Source: Microbispora rosea subsp. aerata (GTDB lineage: Bacteria; Actinomycetota; Actinomycetes; Streptosporangiales; Streptosporangiaceae). Taken from it: a DNA stretch of 64,000 nucleotides. The notes beneath the pieces were generated by a model. That model did no database searches. It saw only the letters and a program-made list of their open reading frames with translations, and was not told the DNA's origin. This document shows positions 38,196-46,364 of this stretch, one piece after another; positions within the stretch are counted from its first letter, which is position 1; each line of letters starts with the position of its first letter. The stretch covers positions 186,001 to 250,000 of the forward strand of contig NZ_BMPY01000006.1 of the NCBI RefSeq assembly GCF_014647835.1, given 5' to 3'. Both the position numbers and the translations under genes were made by a program.

Positions 38196-38618
38196 TCACC
38201 CCGCGGGGGCGGTCTTGCGCGGCTCGCCCCGGTAGGTGCCGAACGACCAGAGGTTGCCTTCGATGTCGCGCACGGCGAACTCGCGGGAGCCGTAGCCGGT
38301 GTCGTACGGCTCCCGGACGACCCGCGCCCCCGCGGCGGTCGCCCTGGCGAACAACGCGTCCGGGTCGTCGGTCACGGCGTACGCGCCGAACGAGCCGGGC
38401 GTGAGGTTCCACTCGTCGTCCGGCGTGTCCCGGACCGAGCCCAGCATGATCCCGCCGCCGGCCGGCCAGGAGAGCTGGGCGTGGTCGACCCGGTCGCCCT
38501 CGCCGTACACGGCGGTCTCCTCGAAGCCGAACGCCTCGGCGAGGAAGGCGATCAGGGCGCGTGCGTCCCCGGCCCGCAGCGTGGGCCATACCTGTGGTGC
38601 CGGTGTGGTGTCGTTCAT
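38196..38618 (-). CDS. VOC-family (glyoxalase/bleomycin-resistance-like) protein
   Basis: A 140-residue protein with the two-module VOC fold: MNDTTPAPQVWPTLRAGDAR then AFLAEAFGFEETAVY, and FARATAAGARVVREPYDTGY, then FAVRDIEGNLWSFGTYRG. The EGNLWSFG end carries the usual late metal-ligand position. Its ATG overlaps the stop of the AraC-type gene (ATGA), so the two are one transcription unit and the regulator may control it. The substrate is unknown. Confidence 0.85.
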   Translation of the reverse strand: MNDTTPAPQVWPTLRAGDARALIAFLAEAFGFEETAVYGEGDRVDHAQLSWPAGGGIMLGSVRDTPDDEWNLTPGSFGAYAVTDDPDALFARATAAGARVVREPYDTGYGSREFAVRDIEGNLWSFGTYRGEPRKTAPAG

Positions 38619-39514
38619 GCGGCCGAGTCTGTCGAGCCGTCCCCCGCCTCGGCTTGGACGTTTCGGAACCGCGCGCCGTCCTCCGCCAGCCATCGGCTGG
38701 GCGGGCACCCGGCGAGCGCGCCGAACTCGCGGGCGAGATGCGCCTGGTCGTAGAACCCGCACTCGGCCGCCGCGTCGGCGAGCGTGAGGCGGCGGCCGGC
38801 CGCCGCCGCGGCCTGGATCATGCGGCGGGCCCGGTCGAACCGCACGACCCGCGCCGCCTCCTTGGGGGACAGGCCGATCTCCTCCCGGAACCGCCCGTTC
38901 AGGTGCCTGGTGCTCCAGCCCGCCTCGCGGGCGAGGGCGGACACGCTGACCCGCCCGCCGGTGGCCAGCGTCCGCCGCCACGCCAGCGTCACCTCGGGCG
39001 GCTGCGCCCGGGTCGGGCGGGCGTGCCGGGCCAGCACCGCGTCGAGGACCGCGAAGCGCTCGTCCCAGCCGGGCGCCTCCAGCAGGCGCTCGCGCAGCTC
39101 GCCCGCCAGGCGGCCCAGCACGTCGGCGCCGTCGAGGTCGAGCCCGGACAGCTCCCCGGCGGGCACCCCGAGCAGGGCCCGGGCGCCGAGCGGCGTGAGC
39201 GCGAGCTGCACGCCCGACTGCCGCCCGTCGTGCGTGATCAGGGCGGGCGTGGTGTGCAGCCCGCCGACCAGCGTGTCGTACGACCGGGGCGGGGTGCGCG
39301 GGTCCGGATGCGCCGCGATGACGAGCGGATCGTCGAGCGTGAAGATCACCGTCAGGTGCGGCGACGGCAGGCCGCGGTGCGTGGCCGGAGGGACGCCCGC
39401 CTCGCGGTAGCCGCTGTACCACGCCACCAGCGGCCGGAGCGCGGGCGCGGGCCGCCGGTGGCGGAACACGCTCTCCCCGCCGGTCTCCGCCGCCGGCCGC
39501 GTCCGTGCCCCCAT
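38615..39514 (-). CDS. AraC-family transcriptional regulator
   Basis: A 299-residue protein. Residues about 15-150 are a sensor domain of the type found in DUF6597-like AraC proteins (RHRRPAPALRPLVAWYSGYRE). The C-terminal 100 residues form two AraC helix-turn-helices, with VSALAREAGWSTRHLNGRFRE and LADAAAECGFYDQAHLAREF. The VOC protein gene follows with a 4-base overlap. Confidence 0.88.
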   Translation of the reverse strand: MGARTRPAAETGGESVFRHRRPAPALRPLVAWYSGYREAGVPPATHRGLPSPHLTVIFTLDDPLVIAAHPDPRTPPRSYDTLVGGLHTTPALITHDGRQSGVQLALTPLGARALLGVPAGELSGLDLDGADVLGRLAGELRERLLEAPGWDERFAVLDAVLARHARPTRAQPPEVTLAWRRTLATGGRVSVSALAREAGWSTRHLNGRFREEIGLSPKEAARVVRFDRARRMIQAAAAAGRRLTLADAAAECGFYDQAHLAREFGALAGCPPSRWLAEDGARFRNVQAEAGDGSTDSAA

Positions 39515-39865
39515 CGCCCTCCTTCCGACGTTCCCAGTGTCCCCCGAAGGGGAGCACGGCGGCCGTCGTCGCAGGCGACGACGGCCGGGGCGCGGCCATC
39601 GCTTGACGTCACGGGTTCTGATCCCGGTCAGACCTCGCCCGCTTCAGCACCTTTTCCATGGTGCTGGTTCGGGCGTTCATCGTGGTGGGAGCGAGGTGAG
39701 TGCGGCCGGGGGGACGGGACGTGCCGGCCGGGCACCGGGACCCTCGCCGCCGATCAGGGGGCCTCGACGATCATGCGGTCCCGGGAATCCCGGCGGTCAA
39801 GCCGCTCATGCGGCCCGGGAAGCCCGGGGGCGCGGGCGGTCCCGGACGTGCCCGGCTCATGCGGC
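39515..39865. other. Gene-free region upstream of AraC gene and downstream of ptsH
   Basis: About 350 bases with no supported gene. The part nearest ptsH has repeated CCCGGGAA-CCCGG blocks at about 39780-39830 that can form hairpins and may terminate the PTS operon. The left part presumably holds the promoter of the AraC/VOC pair. Confidence 0.4.
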
Positions 39866-40159
39866 TCAGGCGGTGCCGGCCGCTTCCGCGCCTTCGGCGT
39901 CGAGGTCGCGGGACAACAGGTCGGCGAGGGCGGCGAGGGCCTCCTCGGCCCCCGGGCCGTCGGCCTCCAGGGTGACCTCGGTGCCGTGCTTGGCCCCGAG
40001 GGTGAGCACGCCCAGCATGCTGTTGGCGGGGACGGCCCTCCCGTCGCCCACACGGATGCGCACCGGCGCCGCCTGCCGCGCCGCCGCCTCCACGAAGATC
40101 GCCGCGGGGCGCGCGTGCAGGCCGGAGCGCGAGGCGACCACCACTGTCCTTTCCGGCAT
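39866..40159 (-). CDS. ptsH: PTS phosphocarrier protein HPr
   Basis: Carries phosphate from Enzyme I to the sugar-specific IIA. The 97-residue product has phospho-acceptor His15 in SRSGLHARPAA and the regulatory Ser region ANSMLGVLTLGAKHG (Ser47). It is the last gene of the PTS operon, and its C-terminus is slightly longer than typical HPr. The ptsI gene is not in the window. Having HPr in a sugar-specific operon suggests co-induction with the transporter. Confidence 0.93.
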   Translation of the reverse strand: MPERTVVVASRSGLHARPAAIFVEAAARQAAPVRIRVGDGRAVPANSMLGVLTLGAKHGTEVTLEADGPGAEEALAALADLLSRDLDAEGAEAAGTA

Positions 40160-40221
40160 CGTTGTTCCTCTCAGGGCTCGGTCCCGGCCCGTACGCACGG
40201 GCCGGAGGGGCGTACGGGATG

Positions 40222-41262
40222 TCAGGGCTCGATGGTGACCTTGATGGCCTCGCCGCGGGCGACGATGTCGATGGCGTCCATGACCTCGTCCAGGCCGAGG
40301 CGGCGGGTGACGAGGTCGGAGACCGGCACCGCCCCTTCGGCGATGAGCCGCAGGGCGCGGGCGTTGTGCGCCGGGCTCGACCCGTTGGCGCCGACGATGG
40401 TCAGCTCCCGGTAGTGCACCAGGTTGGAGTCGCAGGCGATGATCGGATCGTCCTTCGGCAGGCCGCCGAAGAAGCTGATCCGGCCCTGCCGCGCGGCCAT
40501 CTGCAACGCCTGCTGCTGGGCCGCCCCGGAGGCCGCCGCGGTGATCACCACGTCGGCGCCGCGGCCCCCGGTCAGCTTGAGCACCTCGTCCACCAGGTCG
40601 GTCTCGCCCGAGCAGATCGCCGCGTCCGGCCGTACGAGGTCGGCGGCCATGGCGAGGCGCTCGGCGTTCAGGTCGGCGAGGAACACCCGGCCGGCGCCGC
40701 GCGAGCGGGCCAGCCGCACGTGCAGGCAGCCGATCGGGCCGGAGCCGACGACGACCACGTCGTCGCCCTCGCCGACCCGGGCCAGCTCCTGCCCGTTGAG
40801 CACGCAGGCGAGCGGCTCCGCGAGGGACGCCTCGGCGAACCCCACGCCGTCGGGGACGCGGTTGAGCCCGTTCACGGCGAGCACCTTGGCCGGCACGACC
40901 ATGAACTGCGCGAAGCCGCCGTCGTAGTGGTAGCCCATCGACTCCTGGTTGGGGCAGACCGTGAGGTGACCCCGGCGGCACTCCTCGCACTCGCCGCACG
41001 GGATCGCGGCGATCACCTGCACCCGGTCGCCGGGGCTCCAGCCGGTGACGCCCTCGCCGACCTCCACGATCTCCCCGGCGATCTCGTGGCCCATCACCCG
41101 GGGCGGCCGGATGTGGTGGTGCCCGAAGCGGTAGATCTTCACATCCGTGCCGCACGTGGAGCAGTTGCGGACGCGGATCTTGACCTCGCCGGGGCGGGCG
41201 ACGGGCTCGGGCACCTCCTCCAGGCGGATGTCCCCAGGGGCGTGGAATCGGGCGACTTTCAC
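40222..41262 (-). CDS. Zinc-dependent polyol (hexitol-phosphate type) dehydrogenase
   Basis: A 346-residue MDR dehydrogenase. The catalytic zinc site is NCSTCGTDVKIY with GHEIAGEIVEVG. A structural zinc lobe has four Cys (CGECEECRRGHLTVC). The NAD(P) motif is VVGSGPIGCLH. Similarity is to sorbitol and galactitol-1-phosphate dehydrogenases. In this PTS operon it would oxidise the incoming hexitol phosphate to a ketose phosphate. GTG start 41262 overlaps the IIA stop. Confidence 0.85.
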   Translation of the reverse strand: MKVARFHAPGDIRLEEVPEPVARPGEVKIRVRNCSTCGTDVKIYRFGHHHIRPPRVMGHEIAGEIVEVGEGVTGWSPGDRVQVIAAIPCGECEECRRGHLTVCPNQESMGYHYDGGFAQFMVVPAKVLAVNGLNRVPDGVGFAEASLAEPLACVLNGQELARVGEGDDVVVVGSGPIGCLHVRLARSRGAGRVFLADLNAERLAMAADLVRPDAAICSGETDLVDEVLKLTGGRGADVVITAAASGAAQQQALQMAARQGRISFFGGLPKDDPIIACDSNLVHYRELTIVGANGSSPAHNARALRLIAEGAVPVSDLVTRRLGLDEVMDAIDIVARGEAIKVTIEP

Positions 41263-41726
41263 TCGGAGTCTTCCTCTCCGTCCGGTTGCAGCAGGTGGAT
41301 GACCTCGTCGACCTCGGTGGCCGCGCGCAGCGCGGCGGCGCGGCCGGGGTCGAGCAGGATCTGGGCGAGTTCCGACAGCAGGCGCAGGTGGCCGTCGCCG
41401 CGGGCCGCGATGCCGACGCACACCGTCACCCGCTCGCCGTGCCAGTCGACGCCCTCGGGGAAACGCAGCACGCAGACGGCGTCGTGGCGCACCGCCTCCT
41501 TCGACGTCAGCGTGCCGTGGGGGATGGCGACGCCCTCCCCGACGTAGGTGGAGATCGACCGCTCGCGTTCGAGCATGGCCTCGGTGTAGCCGTCGCCCAC
41601 CGCGCCGATCTCCCGCAGGACCGCCCCGCACTGCCGGATGGCGTCCTCGACGTCCACCGCGGTCGCGGCCGTCCGTACGGCGCGGGGGTCGAGGGGGAGC
41701 GGGGCCGTGCCGGCCCGGTCAGCCAT
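41259..41726 (-). CDS. PTS IIA component, mannitol/fructose family
   Basis: A 155-residue IIA protein that accepts phosphate from HPr on the His in VAIPHGT (about residue 70) and passes it to IIB. The surrounding ERSISTYVGEGVAIPHGTL is the standard active-site region of the mannitol-fructose IIA family. Its start overlaps the end of the IIB gene by 8 bases. Confidence 0.92.
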   Translation of the reverse strand: MADRAGTAPLPLDPRAVRTAATAVDVEDAIRQCGAVLREIGAVGDGYTEAMLERERSISTYVGEGVAIPHGTLTSKEAVRHDAVCVLRFPEGVDWHGERVTVCVGIAARGDGHLRLLSELAQILLDPGRAAALRAATEVDEVIHLLQPDGEEDSE

Positions 41727-42027
41727 CGATGGTCCCCCCGTTCTTGATGGCGGTGACGACCCGCGTCACGGCGGGGTCGCCGATGAAGACCTGGAACGGC
41801 ACGAGCACGACGCCGGGGGCGCTCGCCCTGGCCCGGTCGGCCAGGCCGGTGTGGCACACGATCACGTCGGCGTCCGAGGGGATCGAGTTGACCGGGGTGT
41901 GCTCGACGGTGACCCCGGTGCCGTTGAGCTGCTTGCGCAGCGTGCTCGCCAGCATGACGCTGCTGCCCATGCCCGCGTCGCAGGCGACGATGAGCTTGCG
42001 GACGTCCTTGCCCTCGATGCTGGACAT
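41719..42027 (-). CDS. PTS IIB component, mannitol type
   Basis: A 102-residue IIB domain with phosphocysteine loop ACDAGMGSS near residue 15-24, as in the IIB part of MtlA. ATG 42027 follows AGGAGGGG by a few bases. It is encoded as a separate polypeptide two bases after the IIC gene. Confidence 0.92.
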   Translation of the reverse strand: MSSIEGKDVRKLIVACDAGMGSSVMLASTLRKQLNGTGVTVEHTPVNSIPSDADVIVCHTGLADRARASAPGVVLVPFQVFIGDPAVTRVVTAIKNGGTIDG

Positions 42028-42029
42028 GG

Positions 42030-43199
42030 TTACCCCTCCTTGGCGGCGGGCAGGCTCTGGCCCGCCGTCTCGCCGGTTGCGTTGCGGTTCTCGTTGCCGT
42101 CGGTGTCGCCGGAGGCGGCGGCCCGCGCCGCAGGTCCGTCCGGCTGGTCGCCGCTCGCGCGACCGAAGCCCAGCAGCGCGGCGGCCACGGCGAAGGACAC
42201 GGCCGCGGCGATCACGATCCCGGCGATCACCCCGAACCAGCCGCCCTTCGGGGTCACCGCCAGGTAGGCGAAGATGCTGCCCGGGGACGGCGTCGCGACC
42301 AGGCCCGCCCCGGTGACCAGGAAGGTGAGCACGCCCGAGGCGCCGCCGGCGATCACCGCGAGGATCAGGCGCGGCTTCATCAGCACGTACGGGAAGTAGA
42401 TCTCGTGGATGCCGCCGAAGAAGTGGATGATCATCGCGGCGGGGGTGCTGGGGCGCAGGGACCTCGGGCCGAACAGCAGGTAGGCGACCAGCAGGCCGAG
42501 ACCGGGGCCGGGGTTGGACTCCAGCATGAACAGGATGGACTTGCCGTCCTTGACCGACTCGGCGACGCCCAGCGGCCCGAGCACCCCGTGGTTGATCGCG
42601 TTGTTGAGGAACAGCACCTTGGCGGGCTCGATGATGACCGAGGCGATCGGCAGGAGCGAGTGGCTGACGAGCCACTCGACGCCGCTGCCCGCCACCTCGG
42701 TGACCCTCTCCACGACCGGGCCGATGGCGAGGACGCCGGCGACCGCCATGGCCCCGCCGACGATGCCGGCGGTGAAGTTGTCGACCAGCATCTCGAAGCC
42801 GGCCTTGGTCCGCTCGGAGGTGAAGCGGTCGACGTACTTGAGGATGAACGCGGCCAGCGGGCCGACGATCATCGCGCCGAGGAACATCGGGACGTCCGCT
42901 CCCACGACCACGCCCATCGTGGCGACGGCGCCGACGACCGCGCCGCGCTGGGCGTGCACCATGCGGCCGCCGGTGTAGCCGATGAGCACGGGCAGGAGGG
43001 TGCTGATGATCGGGCCCACGAGCTCGGCGAGCGTCTCGTTCGGCACCCACCCGGTCGGGATGAACAGGGCCGTGATGAGGCCCCAGGCGATGAAGGCGCC
43101 GATGTTGGGCATGATCATCCCGGCGAGATGGCCGCCGAAGCGCTGGATCGCGGCCCGCACACCGGTTCCGGTGACTGTGGGGGTATAGGGCGTGGCCAT
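42030..43199 (-). CDS. PTS IIC component, mannitol-type permease
   Basis: A 389-residue membrane protein with eight or so hydrophobic segments up to about residue 345 (MIMPNIGAFIAWGLITALF, GAMIVGPLAAFILKYVD). It has the EIIC signature NNAINHGVLGPLG and FGGIHEIYFPYVLMKPRL, the segment that holds the substrate-binding Glu in MtlA. The last 40 residues are a hydrophilic Asn/Gly-rich tail that probably links loosely to IIB. AAGGAG precedes the ATG. Substrate is a hexitol or fructose by family. Confidence 0.9.
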   Translation of the reverse strand: MATPYTPTVTGTGVRAAIQRFGGHLAGMIMPNIGAFIAWGLITALFIPTGWVPNETLAELVGPIISTLLPVLIGYTGGRMVHAQRGAVVGAVATMGVVVGADVPMFLGAMIVGPLAAFILKYVDRFTSERTKAGFEMLVDNFTAGIVGGAMAVAGVLAIGPVVERVTEVAGSGVEWLVSHSLLPIASVIIEPAKVLFLNNAINHGVLGPLGVAESVKDGKSILFMLESNPGPGLGLLVAYLLFGPRSLRPSTPAAMIIHFFGGIHEIYFPYVLMKPRLILAVIAGGASGVLTFLVTGAGLVATPSPGSIFAYLAVTPKGGWFGVIAGIVIAAAVSFAVAAALLGFGRASGDQPDGPAARAAASGDTDGNENRNATGETAGQSLPAAKEG

Positions 43200-43372
43200 T
43201 GAACGTGCTCCTTATGGAAGCGACCGGCCTGGCTGGCCGGGTTGTACAGGGAGTGGACCGCTGTCATCCCCCCGGTATGAGCGAGCGGATCGGGTGTGCC
43301 GGTTGCGGCGGAGCGTGATGGATCTGAGTCGGTTGCGGATGCCGGCGAGCCGGCGGGTGCGAGGTGGCGGGC

Positions 43373-44338
43373 TCACGCCGCCCCGGGCGCCGAGCGCGGG
43401 GGCGGCGTGAGCGGCCGGGCCGGGTCGGGAGACCCGATCCGGACGTGTGTGCGGTCGATGTCGCCCGGGCCGGGCATCCGGCTGCCGGGCAGCCGTACGG
43501 CGGCGCCGGCCCAGGCCAGGCCCTCGGCGAGGGCGTCGCCGCCGCGGGCGCCGGCGGCGAGGAACCCCGCGAGCAGGGCGTCGCCCGCGCCCACGCTGCT
43601 GCGCGGCTCCTCGACGGAGCATTCGCCGTACCATACCCGGTCGTCGTCCTCGACCAGCAGCGCGCCGTCGGCGCCGAGGCTGGTCAGGACCGACCGCGCG
43701 CCCATCGCGCGCAGTTTGCCGACCGCGTCGAGCACGTCGCCGACGCAGGCGATCGGCGTGCCGGTGGCCTCGGCGAGCTCCTCCCGGTTGGGCTTGATCA
43801 GCGCCGGGCCGGCGTTCACCGCGGACACCAGGGCGGGGCCGCTGGTGTCGACCGCGAGGTTGATGCCGGCGCCGGCGAAGCGGCGGCACAGCCCGGCGTA
43901 GACGTCGACGGGCACGCCGGGCGGGAGGCTGCCCGAGGCGACCACCCAGTCGGCCGACCTGGCCGCGTCGAGCACGGCGCCCGCCAGCGTGTCCAGCTCG
44001 GCGGGGGTCAGCGCGGTGCCCGGCTCGTTCAGCTTGGTGACCGTGCCGTCCGGCTCGGCGATCGCGACGTTGGACCTGGTCGGGCCGGCCACCGGCACGG
44101 GGATCATGTCGATGCCCTCGGCCGACAGCAGGTCGAGGAGCCGGCGTCCCTCGCTGCCGCCGTACGGGATGACAGCGCACGACCTGACGTCGTTGGCCAG
44201 CAGGGCCCGCGACACGTTGACGCCCTTGCCGCCGGGGTCGAGGTGGGTGGCGGCGGCCCGGATGACGGCGCCGCGGGTGAGCGCGCCCACCTCGATCGTG
44301 CGGTCGAGGCTGGGGTTGAGGGTCAGCGTGAGGATCAT
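43373..44338 (-). CDS. PfkB-family sugar-phosphate kinase (1-phosphofructokinase/tagatose-6-phosphate kinase type)
   Basis: A 321-residue ribokinase-fold enzyme: MILTLTLNPSLDRTIEV, LDPGGKGVNVSRAL, the conserved LIKPNREEL, and the C-terminal signature SSVGAGDALLAGFLAAGA with catalytic Asp. This is the 1-phosphofructokinase/LacC subfamily. If the dehydrogenase yields tagatose-6-phosphate, this kinase would make tagatose-1,6-bisphosphate; if the PTS takes fructose, it is FruK. The ATG overlaps the DeoR stop by 4 bases. A 173-base gap separates it from the IIC gene. Confidence 0.88.
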   Translation of the reverse strand: MILTLTLNPSLDRTIEVGALTRGAVIRAAATHLDPGGKGVNVSRALLANDVRSCAVIPYGGSEGRRLLDLLSAEGIDMIPVPVAGPTRSNVAIAEPDGTVTKLNEPGTALTPAELDTLAGAVLDAARSADWVVASGSLPPGVPVDVYAGLCRRFAGAGINLAVDTSGPALVSAVNAGPALIKPNREELAEATGTPIACVGDVLDAVGKLRAMGARSVLTSLGADGALLVEDDDRVWYGECSVEEPRSSVGAGDALLAGFLAAGARGGDALAEGLAWAGAAVRLPGSRMPGPGDIDRTHVRIGSPDPARPLTPPPRSAPGAA

Positions 44339-45096
44339 GCCCGGACCACCTCCGGCCCCGCTGCGGCGATCGCGGCGGCCTGGTCGGGGTCGAGCCCGGT
44401 GTCGGTGATCACCACGTCGATCTCGGCGAGGGTCGCGAAGCGCGCCAGGTAGGTGCCGGAGAACTTCGTGTGGTCGGCCAGCAGCACGGCGCGGTCGGCG
44501 CAGGCGATCATCGCCCGCTTGATCGCCGCCTCGGCCGGGTCGGGGGTGGTCAGGCCCTTGGCCACCGAGCAGCCGTTGGTGGCCATGAAGGCCACGTCCA
44601 CGTTGAGCTGCGACAACTGCTGGATGGCCCAGTCTTCCACGGTGGCCAGCGTGCGGCCGCGCACCCGGCCGCCCAGCATGAGCACGGTCAGGTTGGGGCG
44701 GGTCGCGAGCACCGTGGCCAGCGGGGGCGAGTTCACCACGACCGTGAGCTCGCGGTCCGGTGGCAGCGCCTGCACCAGCCGGCTCGTCGTGGAGCCCGCG
44801 TCGATGACCACGGCGCCGTCCTCGGGGAGCTCGGCCAGGGCGGCCTTGGCGATGCGCTCCTTCTCGGCCGTCATCACCTCGTCCCTGGCGGCCAGGGCGG
44901 GCTCGAATCCCAGGCGTTCGACCGGGATGGCGCCGCCGTGCACGCGCCGCAGGACCCCGGCGCGCTCCAGTGCGGTCAAGTCGCGACGGATCGTCTCCGT
45001 CGTGACGCCGAACCGCTCGGCCAGCGTCACCACGTCGACCCGGCCGGCCTCCCGCGCCAGCCGCAGGATCTCCTGCTGCCGCTCCTCGGCGTACAT
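44335..45096 (-). CDS. DeoR-family transcriptional repressor of the PTS operon
   Basis: A 253-residue regulator. The winged HTH is at about residues 6-58 (ERQQEILRLAREAGRVDVVT, RFGVTTETIRRDL). The sugar-phosphate-sensing domain has VVIDAGSTTSRLV and LLADHTKFSG. It is first in the operon and probably represses it until a sugar phosphate binds. Confidence 0.93.
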   Translation of the reverse strand: MYAEERQQEILRLAREAGRVDVVTLAERFGVTTETIRRDLTALERAGVLRRVHGGAIPVERLGFEPALAARDEVMTAEKERIAKAALAELPEDGAVVIDAGSTTSRLVQALPPDRELTVVVNSPPLATVLATRPNLTVLMLGGRVRGRTLATVEDWAIQQLSQLNVDVAFMATNGCSVAKGLTTPDPAEAAIKRAMIACADRAVLLADHTKFSGTYLARFATLAEIDVVITDTGLDPDQAAAIAAAGPEVVRA

Positions 45097-45136
45097 CGTG
45101 TTGGTTCACCGCCGTTTCGATGTTGTTTCGTATGTG

Positions 45137-45164
45137 TTTATACCCGTCTGTGTTGGAGGGTCAA
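45137..45164 (-). promoter_or_regulatory. Sigma-70-like promoter of the PTS operon
   Basis: On the minus strand TTGACC (45164-45159) and TATAAA (45142-45137) are separated by 16 bases, 40 bases before the deoR start. Between the -10 and deoR, plus-strand TGTTGTTTCG and TATGTGTTTATA repeat a TGTTT motif, a possible DeoR operator. Confidence 0.65.
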
Positions 45165-45306
45165 GGGCGGTGAACGTAACAAAACGGGCACCGTGGTCCT
45201 GAGAGATCGCGATCGGCAGAGGTAAAATGTCGGTAGATCCGCTGAATCCTCCCCTTTGGGGGAGATCATTCCGGCCTGTTGTCGATCTTCATTCGGGGGA
45301 ATCGCC

Positions 45307-46338
45307 ATGCGGTTTTCTCTGGATCTGCTCGGCCGTGACATGGCAGTCGATCTCGGCACGGCCAACACGCTCGTGTACGTGCGCGATCGCGGGATCGTGC
45401 TCGACGAACCGTCGGTGGTGGCGGTCGACACCCGCACCGACAAGATCGTCGCGGTGGGCGCCGAGGCGAAACAGATGATCGGGCGGACGCCGGGGAACAT
45501 CGTGGCGATCCGCCCCCTCGCCGACGGCGTCATCACCGACCTCGACGTGGCCGAGCGCATGCTCCGCTACTTCATCCAGAAGGTCCACCGGCGGCGCTAC
45601 CTGACCCAGCCGCGGATGGTGGTGGCCGTGCCGAGCGGCACCACCGCCGTCGAGCAGCGCGCCGTGAAGGAGGCCGGCTATCAGGCCGGCGCGCGGCGCG
45701 TCTACATCATCGAGGAGCCCATGGCCGCCGCCATCGGCTCCGGCCTGCCCGTCAACGAGGCCACCGGCAGCATGGTGGTGGACATCGGCGGCGGCACCAC
45801 CGAGGTCGCCATCATCGCGCTCGGCGGCATCGTCACCGCGCGCTCGCTGCGGGTCGGCGGCGACGAGCTCGACGAGGCGATCATCGCCCATGTCAAGAAG
45901 GAGCACGCCCTGCTGCTGGGGGAGCGGGCGGCCGAGCGCATCAAGATCGAGATCGGTGCGGCCTGGGAGCACGAGGAGGAACGCTCGACCGAGATCCGGG
46001 GCCGCGACCTCGTGACCGGCCTGCCGCGGACGATGACGATCGGCTCCGAGGAGGTGCGCCGGGCGCTGGAGGAGCCGGTCCACGCCATCGTCGACTCGGT
46101 CCAGACCGCGTTGGACCAGTGCCCGCCCGAGCTCGCCGGCGACCTGGTCGGCAACGGCATCATGCTGACCGGGGGCGGCGCGCTGCTGCGCGGCCTCGAC
46201 CGGCGCCTGGCCGAGACGACCGGCATGCCCGTCAGGCTCGCGGACAACCCGCTGCACTCCGTCGCGCTCGGCTCGGGCCGCTGCGTCGAGGACTTCGACC
46301 GGCTCCAGAACGTGCTGGTGCCCGAGCCCCGCCGCTGA
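45307..46338 (+). CDS. mreB: Rod-shape/cell-wall organising actin homologue MreB
   Basis: A 343-residue bacterial actin that positions wall synthesis; in filamentous actinomycetes MreB acts mainly in spore-wall formation. Nucleotide-binding motifs are DLGTANTLVYVRDRG (phosphate 1), VDIGGGTTEVAII (phosphate 2) and LTGGGALLRGLD (adenosine). ATG 45307 (MRFSLDLLGRDMAVDLG) is preferred over the upstream in-frame GTG at 45256. It is followed 26 bases later by mrdA; mreC and mreD, which normally lie between, are missing. Confidence 0.93.
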   Translation: MRFSLDLLGRDMAVDLGTANTLVYVRDRGIVLDEPSVVAVDTRTDKIVAVGAEAKQMIGRTPGNIVAIRPLADGVITDLDVAERMLRYFIQKVHRRRYLTQPRMVVAVPSGTTAVEQRAVKEAGYQAGARRVYIIEEPMAAAIGSGLPVNEATGSMVVDIGGGTTEVAIIALGGIVTARSLRVGGDELDEAIIAHVKKEHALLLGERAAERIKIEIGAAWEHEEERSTEIRGRDLVTGLPRTMTIGSEEVRRALEEPVHAIVDSVQTALDQCPPELAGDLVGNGIMLTGGGALLRGLDRRLAETTGMPVRLADNPLHSVALGSGRCVEDFDRLQNVLVPEPRR

Positions 46339-46364
46339 CCGTCCCCCCTCCCGTCACCTCGGTG

